Source: Candidatus Methylomirabilis sp. (GTDB taxonomy: Bacteria; Methylomirabilota; Methylomirabilia; Methylomirabilales; Methylomirabilaceae). From it: DNA of 46,766 bases. The stretch is from NCBI RefSeq assembly GCF_028716865.1, contig NZ_JAQUOY010000022.1:1-46766 (forward strand), given 5' to 3'. The stretch's first letter is position 1; the number at the start of each line of letters is the position of its first letter. The notes under the pieces are model-generated. The model saw only the letters and a list, made by a program, of their open reading frames with translations. It did not search any database and was not told the origin of the DNA. Below, piece after piece: positions 26,281 through 35,033 of the stretch. The position numbers and the translations under genes are program-made.

Positions 26281-27582
26281 CTATCCTGCATCCCTCGAGG
26301 CGAGGGCAGCTTTCGCAACCTCGATTAATTTCTGCGCTGTCTTTGGGCCAACCCCTTCTACCTGGACCAAGGCTTCTTCTGATGCGTCGGCCAACTTCTG
26401 GTAACTGTCCAGACCAGCCTCGATCAGGCGACCGGCTAACTTTTCCCCTACGCCCGACAACTCCGCTAGCCGCAGGACAGCCGGAGGAGGACTCTCCGAC
26501 ACTGGCGCCGCAGCCTCGACCTCCGGCTTGATCGGCTGTTCCAACTCTTTCTGAGCCTCACCGCGGCCCTTGACATCCACCTTCCATCCTACGAGCTTGG
26601 CCGCCAGACGCGCGTTCTGTCCCCGTTTCCCAATGGCCAGAGAGAGCTGGCCATCAGCCACCAGCACATTAAGGGTATGCGTCTCCTGGACAGCTTCGAC
26701 GCTCTCAATCTCAGCCGGGGCAAGCGCACTCCGAACGAAGGAGGCCGGATCGTCCTTCCAGGCGATCACGTCGATCTTTTCGCCCATCAGCTCTCTGACG
26801 ATAGCCTGAACCCGACTACCACGATATCCAACGCAAGCCCCCACAGGATCCACATTGCTGTCTCGTGAGGCTACAGCCACCTTGGCGCGTTCACCCGCAT
26901 CGCGGGCTACCGCCTTAATCTCAACGATCCCCTCGTAGATCTCTGGAACTTCGATCTCGAGCAGCTTAGCCAAGAGACCAGGATGCGTTCGCGAAAGAAC
27001 AATCTGGGATCCCCGCGGTAATTTCTTTACATCCAGAACATACGCTCGAACCCGATCGCCGATTCTGTAATCCTCACGGGGGAGTTGCTCTCTGGGGGGG
27101 AGAATTGCCTCAGCCTTCCCGAGATTGATGATGACGTTGCCCTTCGCAACTCTCTGTACGACACCACCCACCAGTTCACCCACTCTGGCCTTAAAGGCCT
27201 GAAACACGCTCTCCCGTTCAGCTTCCTTGACCCGCTGGATGATGACCTGCTTCGCTGTTTGGGCAGCGATCCGTCCGAACTCTTTTGCCTTTACCTCGGA
27301 TTTGATCTCATCGCCAGGTTGGATCCCGGGGTTCAGTTGCTGGGCCTCATCAATGGAGATCTCGACATGGGGATTAGCAACCTTCTCGACAACCTTTCGC
27401 ACTGCGTACAACATAAAGGAATGGGACCGTTGGTCAAACTCCACCCGCAGATCAAGGGCGGCTCCAAGGGTCTTACGGGATGCGGAGAGGATCGCCGCGC
27501 TGACAGCCTCCATCAGAACTGCCGAGCCGATCTCTTTCTCGCGTCCAACCTGTTCTATAACCTGCAGTAAATCGATGCCCAT
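26281..27582 (-). CDS. nusA: Transcription termination/antitermination factor NusA
   Basis: RNA polymerase-binding factor for pausing, termination and antitermination. Counting from the ATG at 27582 it has 433 residues: NusA N-terminal domain (about 1-125), S1 domain (about 130-200), two KH domains (about 205-345; DSNVDPVGACVGYRGSRVQA and LAIGKRGQNARLA) and one helix-hairpin-helix region at the C-terminus (LSGVGEKLAGRLIEAGL, VEGVGPKTAQKL). It is longer than Bacillus NusA but shorter than that of E. coli. A GTG at 27591 is an alternative start. The rimP-nusA gap contains a heptad element. Confidence 0.95.
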   Translation of the reverse strand: MGIDLLQVIEQVGREKEIGSAVLMEAVSAAILSASRKTLGAALDLRVEFDQRSHSFMLYAVRKVVEKVANPHVEISIDEAQQLNPGIQPGDEIKSEVKAKEFGRIAAQTAKQVIIQRVKEAERESVFQAFKARVGELVGGVVQRVAKGNVIINLGKAEAILPPREQLPREDYRIGDRVRAYVLDVKKLPRGSQIVLSRTHPGLLAKLLEIEVPEIYEGIVEIKAVARDAGERAKVAVASRDSNVDPVGACVGYRGSRVQAIVRELMGEKIDVIAWKDDPASFVRSALAPAEIESVEAVQETHTLNVLVADGQLSLAIGKRGQNARLAAKLVGWKVDVKGRGEAQKELEQPIKPEVEAAAPVSESPPPAVLRLAELSGVGEKLAGRLIEAGLDSYQKLADASEEALVQVEGVGPKTAQKLIEVAKAALASRDAG

Positions 27583-27607
27583 CAGTCTCACACCGGGGTA
27601 GAGAGTT

Positions 27608-27674
27608 TAGGGTATAGGGAAGCGCTAAATGCCTTCTTATTTTCTGTACCCTGTACCCTGAACCCTATACCCTG
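27608..27674. repeat. 7-nt-period intergenic element between rimP and nusA
   Basis: The right arm, read on the minus strand, is a run of heptads CAGGGTA, TAGGGTT, CAGGGTA, CAGGGTA. The left arm reads TAGGGTA TAGGG on the plus strand. AGGGTATAGGG (27609-27619) and CCCTATACCCT (27663-27673) are perfect 11-nt complements, so the transcript could fold into a hairpin between the two genes. Confidence 0.8.
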
Positions 27675-27678
27675 CTTT

Positions 27679-28140
27679 TTACAGGATTGGGTCCAGTCGA
27701 GCCTTTGAAATTAGCGCATACGGGATGAGGACAACCGTACCGTCCTCTCGTTCCAGTGACACGTGTCCGTCCTCGTAACCCTTCAGGATGCCAAGAAACC
27801 GCCGTTGTCCAGCAATGGCCTGCGAGGTACTGACTCTCGCCCGTTGGCCCACGAAGCGAAGAAAATCCGACTCCAGGCGGAGTGGCCGGTTCAAACCGGG
27901 AGAGGAGACTTCAAGTGTGTAAGGATGATCGATAAAATTCTCGACGTCGAGAAGGTCGCTCAGCTCTTCACTCACCTGCTGGCAATCCCCCAAGGTCACC
28001 CCCCCAGGCTTATCGAGGTAGAGACGGAGGATCCATCCGCTGGCTTCCCGACGAAACTCAACGTCTACCAGCTCAAGCTCTAACTCCGTGAAGAGCGGAA
28101 GGGCGATCGACTTGACCCGCTCTACGATCTCCCCTGTCAT
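27679..28140 (-). CDS. rimP: Ribosome maturation factor RimP
   Basis: 30S assembly factor of 153 residues. The family pattern is clear: LELVDVEFRREASGWILRLYLDKPGGVTL split over the first domain, then LDVENFIDHPYTLEVSSPGL with PL at the domain end, and a C-terminal SH3-like domain. The ATG at 28140 follows GGGGTGG by 6 nt. It opens the nusA-infB operon. Confidence 0.94.
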   Translation of the reverse strand: MTGEIVERVKSIALPLFTELELELVDVEFRREASGWILRLYLDKPGGVTLGDCQQVSEELSDLLDVENFIDHPYTLEVSSPGLNRPLRLESDFLRFVGQRARVSTSQAIAGQRRFLGILKGYEDGHVSLEREDGTVVLIPYALISKARLDPIL

Positions 28141-28255
28141 ATCACACCACCCCTTATAAAACAAAGAGCGGGCATTGTTGGCCCACTCCATTTAAAATAG
28201 CACATTTCGCTTAGACCGTACAAGGGAAATCAAGGGGAAGTAAAGGAAAGGCAGC

Positions 28256-30340
28256 CTACTCTCCTTTCGCCTTTTTCAATTCTGCGATCACTCGCTCCCT
28301 CAGATGCTGGGGAACCTCGTCGTAGTGGGAAAACTCCACGGTATAGTCGCCTCGGTCACCGGTAACGGCCTTGAGTTGTGTGGCGTACTCCAATATTTCG
28401 GCTAAGGGAACCTGGACCTTGATAGTTTGCGCTTTCCCCTTGGCCTCTACGCCCATTACACGTCCCCGCTTGCTGTTCAGGTCGCCGATCACATCCCCCA
28501 CACACTCATCGGGGACTATCACCTCAACCGTCATGATCGGCTCCAGAAGAGTTGGGTTCGCTTGCAGGATGCCCTTCTTAAATGCCAATGATCCGGCAAT
28601 CTTGAACGCCATTTCCGAGGAATCGACAGGATGGTACGAGCCGTCGTAAAGCGTAACCCTCACATCGACGACGGGATACCCGGCCAAGCTTCCTTCTCCC
28701 ATCGCCTCTACGATCCCCTTCTCGACTGCAGGTACGTACTGCTTGGGAATCACCCCTCCCACGATCTGGTTGACGAATTCGTACCCCCCACCGCGAGGGA
28801 GCGGCTCCAGCTTAATCCAGCAATCGCCGTACTGTCCATGACCCCCGGTCTGTTTCTTATGCTTCCCCTGAACCTCAGTTCGCCCGTGAATGGTCTCCTT
28901 GTACGGCACGCGGGGCGTCTTCATCTGGACATCAAGTCCGAACTTCCGCTTGAGACGATCGACTGCGAACTCTACGTGGGCCTTGCCCATCCCGGCCAGG
29001 ATGGTCTCCTTGGTCTGCGGATCGCGTCGTATCTGCAGGGATGGATCCTCCTCTCGAAGCCGATGGAGTCCCACACTCATTTTTTCTTCATCCCCTCTTG
29101 TCTTGGGCGCGATGGCATACTCGATAATGGGGTGTGGAATCCCAACCGGTTCCAGGCAGATTGGGCTTCGTTCGTCGCAGAGGGTATCACCTGTGGCTGT
29201 CTCCTTCAGTTTTACGACAGCCCCCAGATCTCCCGCCCCGATTACCGGAACCGGAACCTGATTCTTGCCCCGAAGTAACACTACTTGGCCGATCCTTTCT
29301 TTACACCCTTTGGTACTATTGTAGACGTTGGAATCTGAAGGGAGCGTGCCGGAGTACACCCGGAAAAGAGTGATCTTGCCAGCGTAGGGATCGACGAGCG
29401 TCTTAAACACCAGAGCAGACAATGGAGCGTCCTCTCTGCTCTCTCTCTCAAGCCGCTCCCCGCTCCTTAGATCGATCCCCGTGCGGGCTTCACGATCTAT
29501 CGGAGATGGAAAGACCTCCGCCAGGACATCAAGTAAGGGATGCACGCCGATATTCTTGAGGGCCGAACCACAAAGGACCGGAACAAGCTTTCCCTCAATA
29601 ACCGCTCGCCGCAGCCCGACCTTCAATTCCTCATTCGAGAGTATTCCGGTTTCCAGATACTTCTCCAGCAGTCTATCGTCGCTGTCCGCAACCACCTCCA
29701 TCAGCGCCGCCTGCAACTGCTCTGCCTTCGGCCTCAGGTCCGGTGGAATCTCTCTCTCGGAGAACTTTCCCATCCTCTCGTCCTGATAGATCAGCGCTTT
29801 CATCCGCAACAGATCGACTACACCCACAAAGGAAGCTTGTGCTCCTATTGGAAGTTGAACGGGTGTCGCCACCGGGCAGAGGTGCTTGCGAATGTCTTCC
29901 AAGGTTCGGAAAAAGTCGGCCTGCTCCTGATCCATCTTGTTGATATAAATCATTCTGGCAAGGCCTTCTGCTTCAGCGTACGTCCACACCTTCTCTGTCT
30001 GCACCTTGACGCCAGAGACGGCGCTCACCACCACAACCGCGCCATCAAGGACTCTCATGCAGTTCCGGGTATCAGTCAGGAAGATGGACGCTCCAGGGGT
30101 ATCAATCAGGTTAAGCTTATACCCTTTCCACTCACAGAAGGCGAAGGCTGAGCTGACGCTCATCTTCCGCTTGACCTCGTCCTCGTCAAAGTCGGTGACG
30201 GTCGTCCCATCTTCGACCTTCCCGAGACGAGAAGTGGCACCGGCGTCGAAAAGCATCGCCTCGGTCAGCGTCGTCTTGCCCGCGCCTCCGTGGGCCACAA
30301 TCGCTATGTTGCGAATCCTGGTAATCTCTACCCCGCTCAT
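28256..30340 (-). CDS. fusA2: Elongation factor G-like GTPase (EF-G2 type)
   Basis: A ribosomal translocase-type GTPase of 694 residues. The P loop is AHGGAGKTTL rather than the canonical GHxDAGKTT of housekeeping EF-G; the G3 box is LIDTPG and the G4 box INKMD. Domains II-V follow, with domain IV around GHGQYGDCWIKLEPLP. The divergent P loop and the position away from tuf suggest the EF-G2 group, whose members can be alternative or conditional factors. The start at 30340 has GGGGTG 6 nt upstream. Another, canonical fusA probably lies beyond 46766 next to tuf; that is an inference. A terminator separates this gene from rplQ. Confidence 0.9.
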   Translation of the reverse strand: MSGVEITRIRNIAIVAHGGAGKTTLTEAMLFDAGATSRLGKVEDGTTVTDFDEDEVKRKMSVSSAFAFCEWKGYKLNLIDTPGASIFLTDTRNCMRVLDGAVVVVSAVSGVKVQTEKVWTYAEAEGLARMIYINKMDQEQADFFRTLEDIRKHLCPVATPVQLPIGAQASFVGVVDLLRMKALIYQDERMGKFSEREIPPDLRPKAEQLQAALMEVVADSDDRLLEKYLETGILSNEELKVGLRRAVIEGKLVPVLCGSALKNIGVHPLLDVLAEVFPSPIDREARTGIDLRSGERLERESREDAPLSALVFKTLVDPYAGKITLFRVYSGTLPSDSNVYNSTKGCKERIGQVVLLRGKNQVPVPVIGAGDLGAVVKLKETATGDTLCDERSPICLEPVGIPHPIIEYAIAPKTRGDEEKMSVGLHRLREEDPSLQIRRDPQTKETILAGMGKAHVEFAVDRLKRKFGLDVQMKTPRVPYKETIHGRTEVQGKHKKQTGGHGQYGDCWIKLEPLPRGGGYEFVNQIVGGVIPKQYVPAVEKGIVEAMGEGSLAGYPVVDVRVTLYDGSYHPVDSSEMAFKIAGSLAFKKGILQANPTLLEPIMTVEVIVPDECVGDVIGDLNSKRGRVMGVEAKGKAQTIKVQVPLAEILEYATQLKAVTGDRGDYTVEFSHYDEVPQHLRERVIAELKKAKGE

Positions 30341-30449
30341 CGCCATCACCCCATATATCGCATGGCCTGCTCAACCGCGTCGAGGTTCCTTTTCGTACCA
30401 CAGCGGCCGTCCCGTTGTAAAGGGGAAACCATTTCTCCGTAAAAGCAAC

Positions 30450-30482
30450 GATGCCCTTCCCGATTCAATCGGGAAGGGCATC
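30450..30482 (-). terminator. Terminator of the S10-spc-alpha superoperon
   Basis: A perfect 16-nt inverted repeat around one base, with arms GATGCCCTTCCCGATT and its exact complement. On the minus strand it starts 25 nt past the rplQ stop and is followed by GTTGCTTTTA, a modest U tract. It divides the ribosomal superoperon from fusA2. Confidence 0.8.
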
Positions 30483-30507
30483 TTGTGCTCAAGTTCGCTC
30501 ATTATTC

Positions 30508-30999
30508 TCAGGGACTGACCGCCCTTTCGGCACCAGGTGAATGGGCGGGCAAGGATTCGGCCGGCTTCAGTTTCGGTGCTTTCCCCTTCTCCACACGCCT
30601 GCTACGACGTTTAGCAGGCGTTGCCGGAGGCTCGGTATCGGCACCGATCTCTACCAACTCCATGGCCGCAAGCGGGGCGCCGTCCCCCATCCTGTACTCC
30701 AGCTTTGTCATCCTCGTATAGCCCCCGTTTCGATCCTTAAAGCGGCTACCGATTGAGTCAAACAGCTTTTTTAAGACGTCCTCGTCCAGGACAACCTCGG
30801 CTGCCTGTCGGCGCGCATGTAAATCTCCGCGCTTGGCTAGCGTGACCACCTTGTCTGCCAGCTTACGCAGCTCTTTGGCCTTCGCCTCAGTTGTGACGAT
30901 CTTCTCGTAATGAAAGAGCGATGTCAGCAGATTACGGAGCAGCATCTCTCGATGAGCCGTAGTTCGACCAAGCTTTCTCCCAGCTTTCCTGTGTCGCAT
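30508..30999 (-). CDS. rplQ: 50S ribosomal protein L17 with C-terminal extension
   Basis: Ribosomal protein L17. The core [20 protein letters not shown] to [20 protein letters not shown] spans residues 1-112. A Lys/Pro/Ala-rich tail of roughly 45 residues follows, making 163 in all against about 120 in most bacteria. The ATG at 30999 has AGGAG 8 nt before it and was preferred over a GTG at 31008. It ends the alpha operon. Confidence 0.95.
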   Translation of the reverse strand: MRHRKAGRKLGRTTAHREMLLRNLLTSLFHYEKIVTTEAKAKELRKLADKVVTLAKRGDLHARRQAAEVVLDEDVLKKLFDSIGSRFKDRNGGYTRMTKLEYRMGDGAPLAAMELVEIGADTEPPATPAKRRSRRVEKGKAPKLKPAESLPAHSPGAERAVSP

Positions 31000-31051
31000 T
31001 GCAGGCACTCCTGCCTGACCGTACGAAACCCGGCCAGGCTCAGGCCCCTAT

Positions 31052-32068
31052 TCAGGCCTTCGAGGTCTTGTCGCCCCGTTTCCCAACGGACTCACCGACA
31101 GGGAGACCTTCCAGTTTCATTCCTAAGGTCAACCCCATGCCGACGAGGATCTCCTTGATCTCATTCAGAGACTTCCGGCCGAAATTCTTTGTCTTCAACA
31201 TCTCGGCCTCACTCTTGACGACCAACTCATGGATGTATCGAATATCAGAGTGTTTCAAACAATTAGCCGACCGCACCGAAAGCTCCAACTCGTCGACGCT
31301 GCGATTCAGATTATCCAATAGCTGCTTCTTCGCCTCATCGATGACAATCCCCTCCCCCTCCGGCTCTTCCTCAAAATTTGTAAATATGCTCAGGTGATCT
31401 TTGAGGATCTTTGCAGCATACGCGATGGCATCCCGCGGCAGAACGCTCCCGTCAGTCCAGACCTCCATGGTGAGTTTGTTGTAATCGGTGATCTGGCCGA
31501 CACGAGTGTCTTCAACCAGGAAGTTCACCTTCCGGATCGGGGAGAAGATAGAGTCTATGGCAATAACATCGACAGGTTGTCCCTCTCGTTTGTTGCGCTC
31601 TGCGGGAACATACCCACGCCCATGGCGAACCTCCAACTCCAACTCGAGCTTGCCATCCTGCTCCAGGGTTGCAATGTGCAGATCGGGGTTCAGGATCTCG
31701 ACATCAGGATCCGAAGTGATATGCGCGGCTCGAACCTCCCCCTCCGATAACGCCTTGAGGTACAGGGTCTTGGGGTGGTCAACGTGCAGTCTGAGCCGCA
31801 GCCCCTTCAGGTTGAGGATGATATCGGTGACATCTTCTTTGACTCCAGGGATACTTGAGAATTCATGCAGAGCCCCGGTGATTCGAATTGTGGTCACCGC
31901 AGCCCCCTCAATCGCGGAGAGGAGGATGCGTCGAAGCGCATTGCCGATGGTCAAGCCAAACCCACGTTCAAAGGGCTCCGTAAAGAACTTGCCGTATGTG
32001 CTGGTCAGAGATTCCAGCTCGCACTCCAGTCGCTTTGGCTTCTGGAGGCCCTTAAACTTCTGAATCAT
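31052..32068 (-). CDS. rpoA: DNA-directed RNA polymerase subunit alpha
   Basis: Alpha subunit that scaffolds RNA polymerase and contacts activators. Its 338 residues have the N-terminal dimerisation domain ([41 protein letters not shown]) and the C-terminal DNA-binding domain ([40 protein letters not shown]) joined by an acidic linker. The start ATG at 32068 follows GGGAGG by 5 nt. Confidence 0.97.
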   Translation of the reverse strand: MIQKFKGLQKPKRLECELESLTSTYGKFFTEPFERGFGLTIGNALRRILLSAIEGAAVTTIRITGALHEFSSIPGVKEDVTDIILNLKGLRLRLHVDHPKTLYLKALSEGEVRAAHITSDPDVEILNPDLHIATLEQDGKLELELEVRHGRGYVPAERNKREGQPVDVIAIDSIFSPIRKVNFLVEDTRVGQITDYNKLTMEVWTDGSVLPRDAIAYAAKILKDHLSIFTNFEEEPEGEGIVIDEAKKQLLDNLNRSVDELELSVRSANCLKHSDIRYIHELVVKSEAEMLKTKNFGRKSLNEIKEILVGMGLTLGMKLEGLPVGESVGKRGDKTSKA

Positions 32069-32089
32069 CAAAACCTCCCACGCCCACCA

Positions 32090-32716
32090 TTATTTGGAGT
32101 ACAACGCAACAATCAGCTGTTCCTCCACGGGGATAGCGATCTCCTCCCGGGATGGGATCGATCGGACAATCCCTTTCATGTTGGTCGCATCAAGCTCTAG
32201 CCAGCTCGGCAGCGTTCGCCGCTTTGCCCCTTCAAGAGCCGCCTTAATTGCCGTCAGTTCACGGCTCTTGGGCCGTACTTCGATGGTCTCACCTGGACGA
32301 ACCCGATAGGACGCAATATCTGTCTTTCGCCCATTCACGAGGATATGACCGTGGGTAATCAAGATCCTCGCCTGTGCGCGGGATGCGGCAAATCCGAGGC
32401 GATGGACAATGCTGTCCAGCCGTTGCTCCAAAATCTTGACAAGATTCTCGCCTGTGACTCCCTGCTGTCGCTCGGCCAGATGAAAGTATTTCCGAAACTG
32501 AGTTTCCAGCACCCCATAGATTCGGCGCATCTTCTGCTTTTCACGAAGCTGCTTACAGTAGTCGGAAACCTTCGTCCGTCGCTGGCCATGTACGCCGGGA
32601 ACGTAGTTGCGCTTCTCAATCGCACACTTGACAGAAAAGCATCGATCCCCTTTCAGAAACAGCTTCAGCCCCTCTCGTCTGCAAAGCTTGCACACGGAAT
32701 CCCGATACCTAGCCAC
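32090..32716 (-). CDS. rpsD: 30S ribosomal protein S4 (zinc-binding form)
   Basis: Primary 16S rRNA-binding protein of 208 residues. The start is a GTG at 32716 with GGAGG 5 nt upstream, giving the usual ARYR N-terminus; a longer frame from 32788 was rejected. Four cysteines at about residues 9, 12, 26 and 31 form the zinc site of C+ S4 proteins. The S4 RNA-binding domain ([20 protein letters not shown]) is intact. A long leader with complementary arms lies upstream. Confidence 0.96.
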   Translation of the reverse strand: MARYRDSVCKLCRREGLKLFLKGDRCFSVKCAIEKRNYVPGVHGQRRTKVSDYCKQLREKQKMRRIYGVLETQFRKYFHLAERQQGVTGENLVKILEQRLDSIVHRLGFAASRAQARILITHGHILVNGRKTDIASYRVRPGETIEVRPKSRELTAIKAALEGAKRRTLPSWLELDATNMKGIVRSIPSREEIAIPVEEQLIVALYSK

Positions 32717-32741
32717 GAACCCCTCCTCCCCAGAGGGTAGT

Positions 32742-32804
32742 GTCACCCCTCGTCCCGTTAATACCGGCGCGAATAACGCTTCTGGCACTCCTTTCAGGGG
32801 TGAC
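32742..32804 (-). promoter_or_regulatory. Inverted arms in the rpsD leader
   Basis: GTCACCCCT (32742-32750) and AGGGGTGAC (32796-32804) are perfect 9-nt complements separated by 45 nt. They lie in the rpsK-rpsD gap just upstream of the rpsD ribosome site. S4 is a known autoregulator in several bacteria, so an S4-responsive leader is possible. The S4 link is inference. Confidence 0.4.
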
Positions 32805-32833
32805 TGGGCAATACATCGGCCAGAACGACTGTG

Positions 32834-33244
32834 TCATACGCGTCTCCGCTTGGACGGTCGACAGCCGTTATGGGGAATCGGCGTCACGTCCTTAATCGCC
32901 ACGATCTCCATGCCTGCCGCCTGTAAGGCCCGAATGGCAGCTTCTCGACCGGCACCCGGCCCTTTAACAAGCACCTTCACTTCTTTCATGCCATGGCTCA
33001 TCGCCTTCTGGGCGGCACTATCCGCCGCCCTCTGGGCAGCGAATGGGGTGCTCTTCCGCGAACCTTTGAACCCTACAGAACCGGCGCTAGCCCATGATAC
33101 GACGTTGCCTGCGAGATCTGTGATGGTCACAATGGTGTTGTTGAACGTCGCCTGGACGCAGGCGATCCCGTGAGCAATATTCTTGGTCTCTTTCCTGCCC
33201 CCTGCACGCCCCACCGGACGCTTCGGTTTTACTTCTTCCGCCAT
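32834..33244 (-). CDS. rpsK: 30S ribosomal protein S11
   Basis: Platform protein of 136 residues. The signature [21 protein letters not shown] and the C-terminal [18 protein letters not shown] are present. The ATG at 33244 follows GGAGGAAGA. The gap before it contains a heptad element that stops short of the ribosome site. Confidence 0.97.
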   Translation of the reverse strand: MAEEVKPKRPVGRAGGRKETKNIAHGIACVQATFNNTIVTITDLAGNVVSWASAGSVGFKGSRKSTPFAAQRAADSAAQKAMSHGMKEVKVLVKGPGAGREAAIRALQAAGMEIVAIKDVTPIPHNGCRPSKRRRV

Positions 33245-33263
33245 TCTTCCTCCAACAAGTGAG

Positions 33264-33374
33264 TGGTCATGGTTCATAGCTGATAGTTCATAGTTTTCAG
33301 TTTATCGCTTAGAGTCCAAATCGTGGCCTGTACTTGAGAACTCTCTATGAACTCTGAACCCTGAACTATGAACC
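33264..33374. repeat. 7-nt-period intergenic element between rpsM and rpsK
   Basis: The left arm reads in heptads TGGTCAT, GGTTCAT, AGCTGAT, AGTTCAT, AGTTTTC (33264-33298). The right arm ends with GAACTCT, GAACCCT, GAACTAT, GAACC (33349-33374), the complement of the same pattern. About 36 nt of unrelated sequence lie between the arms. It fills almost the whole 137-nt gap. Confidence 0.85.
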
Positions 33375-33381
33375 GGTCCGG

Positions 33382-33756
33382 CTACACTTTCTTACCCTTC
33401 GCGCCGACCGTCCGTCGAGGCCCCTTGCGCGTCCTGGCATTGGTACTGGTTCGCTGACCACGAACGGGAAGACCCCTGCGATGCCTTAGGCCTCGATAGG
33501 CGCCTATGTCCATGAGCCGCTTGATGTTCATGGAGATCTCACGCCTCAGATCGCCTTCAACCTTGTAGTTGCCTTCAAGGGTTCGCCGCAGCTTCGTGAT
33601 CTCCTCTTCAGTGAGGTCCTTGACACGGACATCCGGGGATACTCCGGAGCCCTGCAAGATTTTCTGCGAAGCCGGACGGCCGATGCCGTAGATATACGTC
33701 AGCGCAACCTCAACACGTTTTTCCCTCGGAAGATCCACACCGGCGATACGTGCCAT
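33382..33756 (-). CDS. rpsM: 30S ribosomal protein S13
   Basis: Head protein contacting the P-site tRNA and the large subunit, 124 residues. [21 protein letters not shown] at the start and [18 protein letters not shown] at the end are typical. First gene of the alpha section; a heptad element lies on each side. Confidence 0.97.
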   Translation of the reverse strand: MARIAGVDLPREKRVEVALTYIYGIGRPASQKILQGSGVSPDVRVKDLTEEEITKLRRTLEGNYKVEGDLRREISMNIKRLMDIGAYRGLRHRRGLPVRGQRTSTNARTRKGPRRTVGAKGKKV

Positions 33757-33770
33757 ACAACTCCCTTTCT

Positions 33771-33866
33771 TAGTTCAGAGTGCATAGTTCATTGTTCATA
33801 GAACGGTGCTCAAACCCATGAATGACACCATCCCCAGCTTAAACTCTGAACTATGAACCGTAAACC
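33771..33866. repeat. 7-nt-period intergenic element between rpmJ and rpsM
   Basis: The left arm is TAGTTCA, GAGTGCA, TAGTTCA, TTGTTCA, TAG (33771-33801). The right arm contains AAACTCT, GAACTAT, GAACCGT, AAACC (33841-33866), the complement of the same wording. It shares the GTTCATA/GTTCAGA heptads with the element at 33264-33374. Confidence 0.82.
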
Positions 33867-33868
33867 AT

Positions 33869-33982
33869 CTACCCCTGGCGCTGTTTGTGCCGAGGATTTT
33901 CGCACACAACCCGCAGCACCCTTTTTCGTCGAACGACCTTACACTTCTCGCACATCGGCTTGACTGACGCCCGAACCTTCAT
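33869..33982 (-). CDS. rpmJ: 50S ribosomal protein L36
   Basis: A 37-residue protein reading [19 protein letters not shown] and on to NPRHKQRQG. Cys11, Cys14, Cys27 and His32 form the zinc site of the C+ form. It is in the standard place between infA and rpsM. Confidence 0.96.
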   Translation of the reverse strand: MKVRASVKPMCEKCKVVRRKRVLRVVCENPRHKQRQG

Positions 33983-34000
33983 GGCAGCCCTCGCGTCTCG

Positions 34001-34035
34001 AAATCGCTAATCGCCCTTAACCCCCTACCCGTTAC
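34001..34035. repeat. Short 7-nt-period element between infA and rpmJ
   Basis: Read on the minus strand the stretch falls into heptads GTAACGG, GTAGGGG, GTTAAGG, GCGATTA, GCGATTT. It is more degenerate than the other elements and has a single arm. It fills most of the gap between the two genes. Confidence 0.55.
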
Positions 34036-34254
34036 CTATTTATATCGATAAATGATGCGACCTCGCGTGAGGTCGTATGGAGACAGCTCCACAATCACCT
34101 TATCTCCGGGAAGAATCCGAATGAAATGCATCCGCATCTTTCCTGAGATGTGCGCCAATACCTTATGTCCCGTTTCCAGTTCTACGCGAAACATGGCATT
34201 GGGCAAAGGCTCAATCACAGTCCCCTCGACCTCAACCGCTTCTTCCTTCGGCAT
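34036..34254 (-). CDS. infA: Translation initiation factor IF-1
   Basis: A 72-residue S1-fold protein that binds the 30S A site during initiation. [20 protein letters not shown], then [16 protein letters not shown] and [16 protein letters not shown] are diagnostic. Its start overlaps the map stop (TGATG), so the two are coupled. Confidence 0.97.
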   Translation of the reverse strand: MPKEEAVEVEGTVIEPLPNAMFRVELETGHKVLAHISGKMRMHFIRILPGDKVIVELSPYDLTRGRIIYRYK

Positions 34255-35033
34255 CAGCGGCCCGCGTTCTCAGGCGACTCGTCCGCGGTCAAGCTGGTCA
34301 GGACATCTACCCCATCCTCGGTGAGCGCGACTGTGTGCTCAAAATGTGCGGAAAGAGAACTGTCGCACGTCACCGCTGTCCAGCGATCATCAAGGATCAT
34401 CACGTCTGGACCGCCGGCATTGGCCATCGGCTCAATGGCCAGAACTAACCCGGGTTTGAGCATAGGACCTTGGGCTGGTGGGCCGAAGTTCGGGATCTGA
34501 GGTTCCTCATGAAGGGATCGACCGATCCCGTGGCCGACAAACAGGCGCACCACCGAGAACCCTCCCGCCTCGACAGAAGACTGTACAGCATGAGAGATAT
34601 CAGAGAGATGATTCCCAGGCCGCGCAGCTATCGTAGCCCGCGTCAGAGCCTCTCGAGTCGCGGCAATCAAACGCCTGGCCTCCTCCGACACCTTTCCCAC
34701 TGGAACCGTAATCGCTGCATCACCGTAATAACCATCGACAATAACCCCAAGATCCAGACTCACGATGTCACCCTCCTCAAGGCGCCTTGCCGACGGAAAC
34801 GCGTGAACCACCTGCTCGTTCACAGAGGCGCAGAGCGTATACGGGTAACCACGGTAGCCCTTGAACGCCGATTTTCCCCCTCGCCTCAGTATATAGCTCT
34901 CTGCGAGGCGGTCCAGCTCTAGGGTGGTCAGTCCAGGTTCTATCAATCTTGCCAGCCTATCGAGGGTTTCCGCCACGATCCGACTGCTCTTTCGCATCAG
35001 ATCAATTTCCCATGGGGACTTCAAGATCATCAT
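34254..35033 (-). CDS. map: Type I methionine aminopeptidase
   Basis: Removes the initiator methionine from nascent proteins. The 259-residue protein carries the dimetal ligands in [33 protein letters not shown] and the final Glu near [12 protein letters not shown]. The ATG at 35033 overlaps the adk stop by 4 nt. The adk-map-infA order is typical. Confidence 0.97.
   Translation of the reverse strand: MMILKSPWEIDLMRKSSRIVAETLDRLARLIEPGLTTLELDRLAESYILRRGGKSAFKGYRGYPYTLCASVNEQVVHAFPSARRLEEGDIVSLDLGVIVDGYYGDAAITVPVGKVSEEARRLIAATREALTRATIAARPGNHLSDISHAVQSSVEAGGFSVVRLFVGHGIGRSLHEEPQIPNFGPPAQGPMLKPGLVLAIEPMANAGGPDVMILDDRWTAVTCDSSLSAHFEHTVALTEDGVDVLTSLTADESPENAGR

Noticed and set aside
33264-33866. 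CRISPR array
   Set aside because: The repeated units are 7 nt and degenerate, with no unique spacers of constant length and no cas genes nearby.
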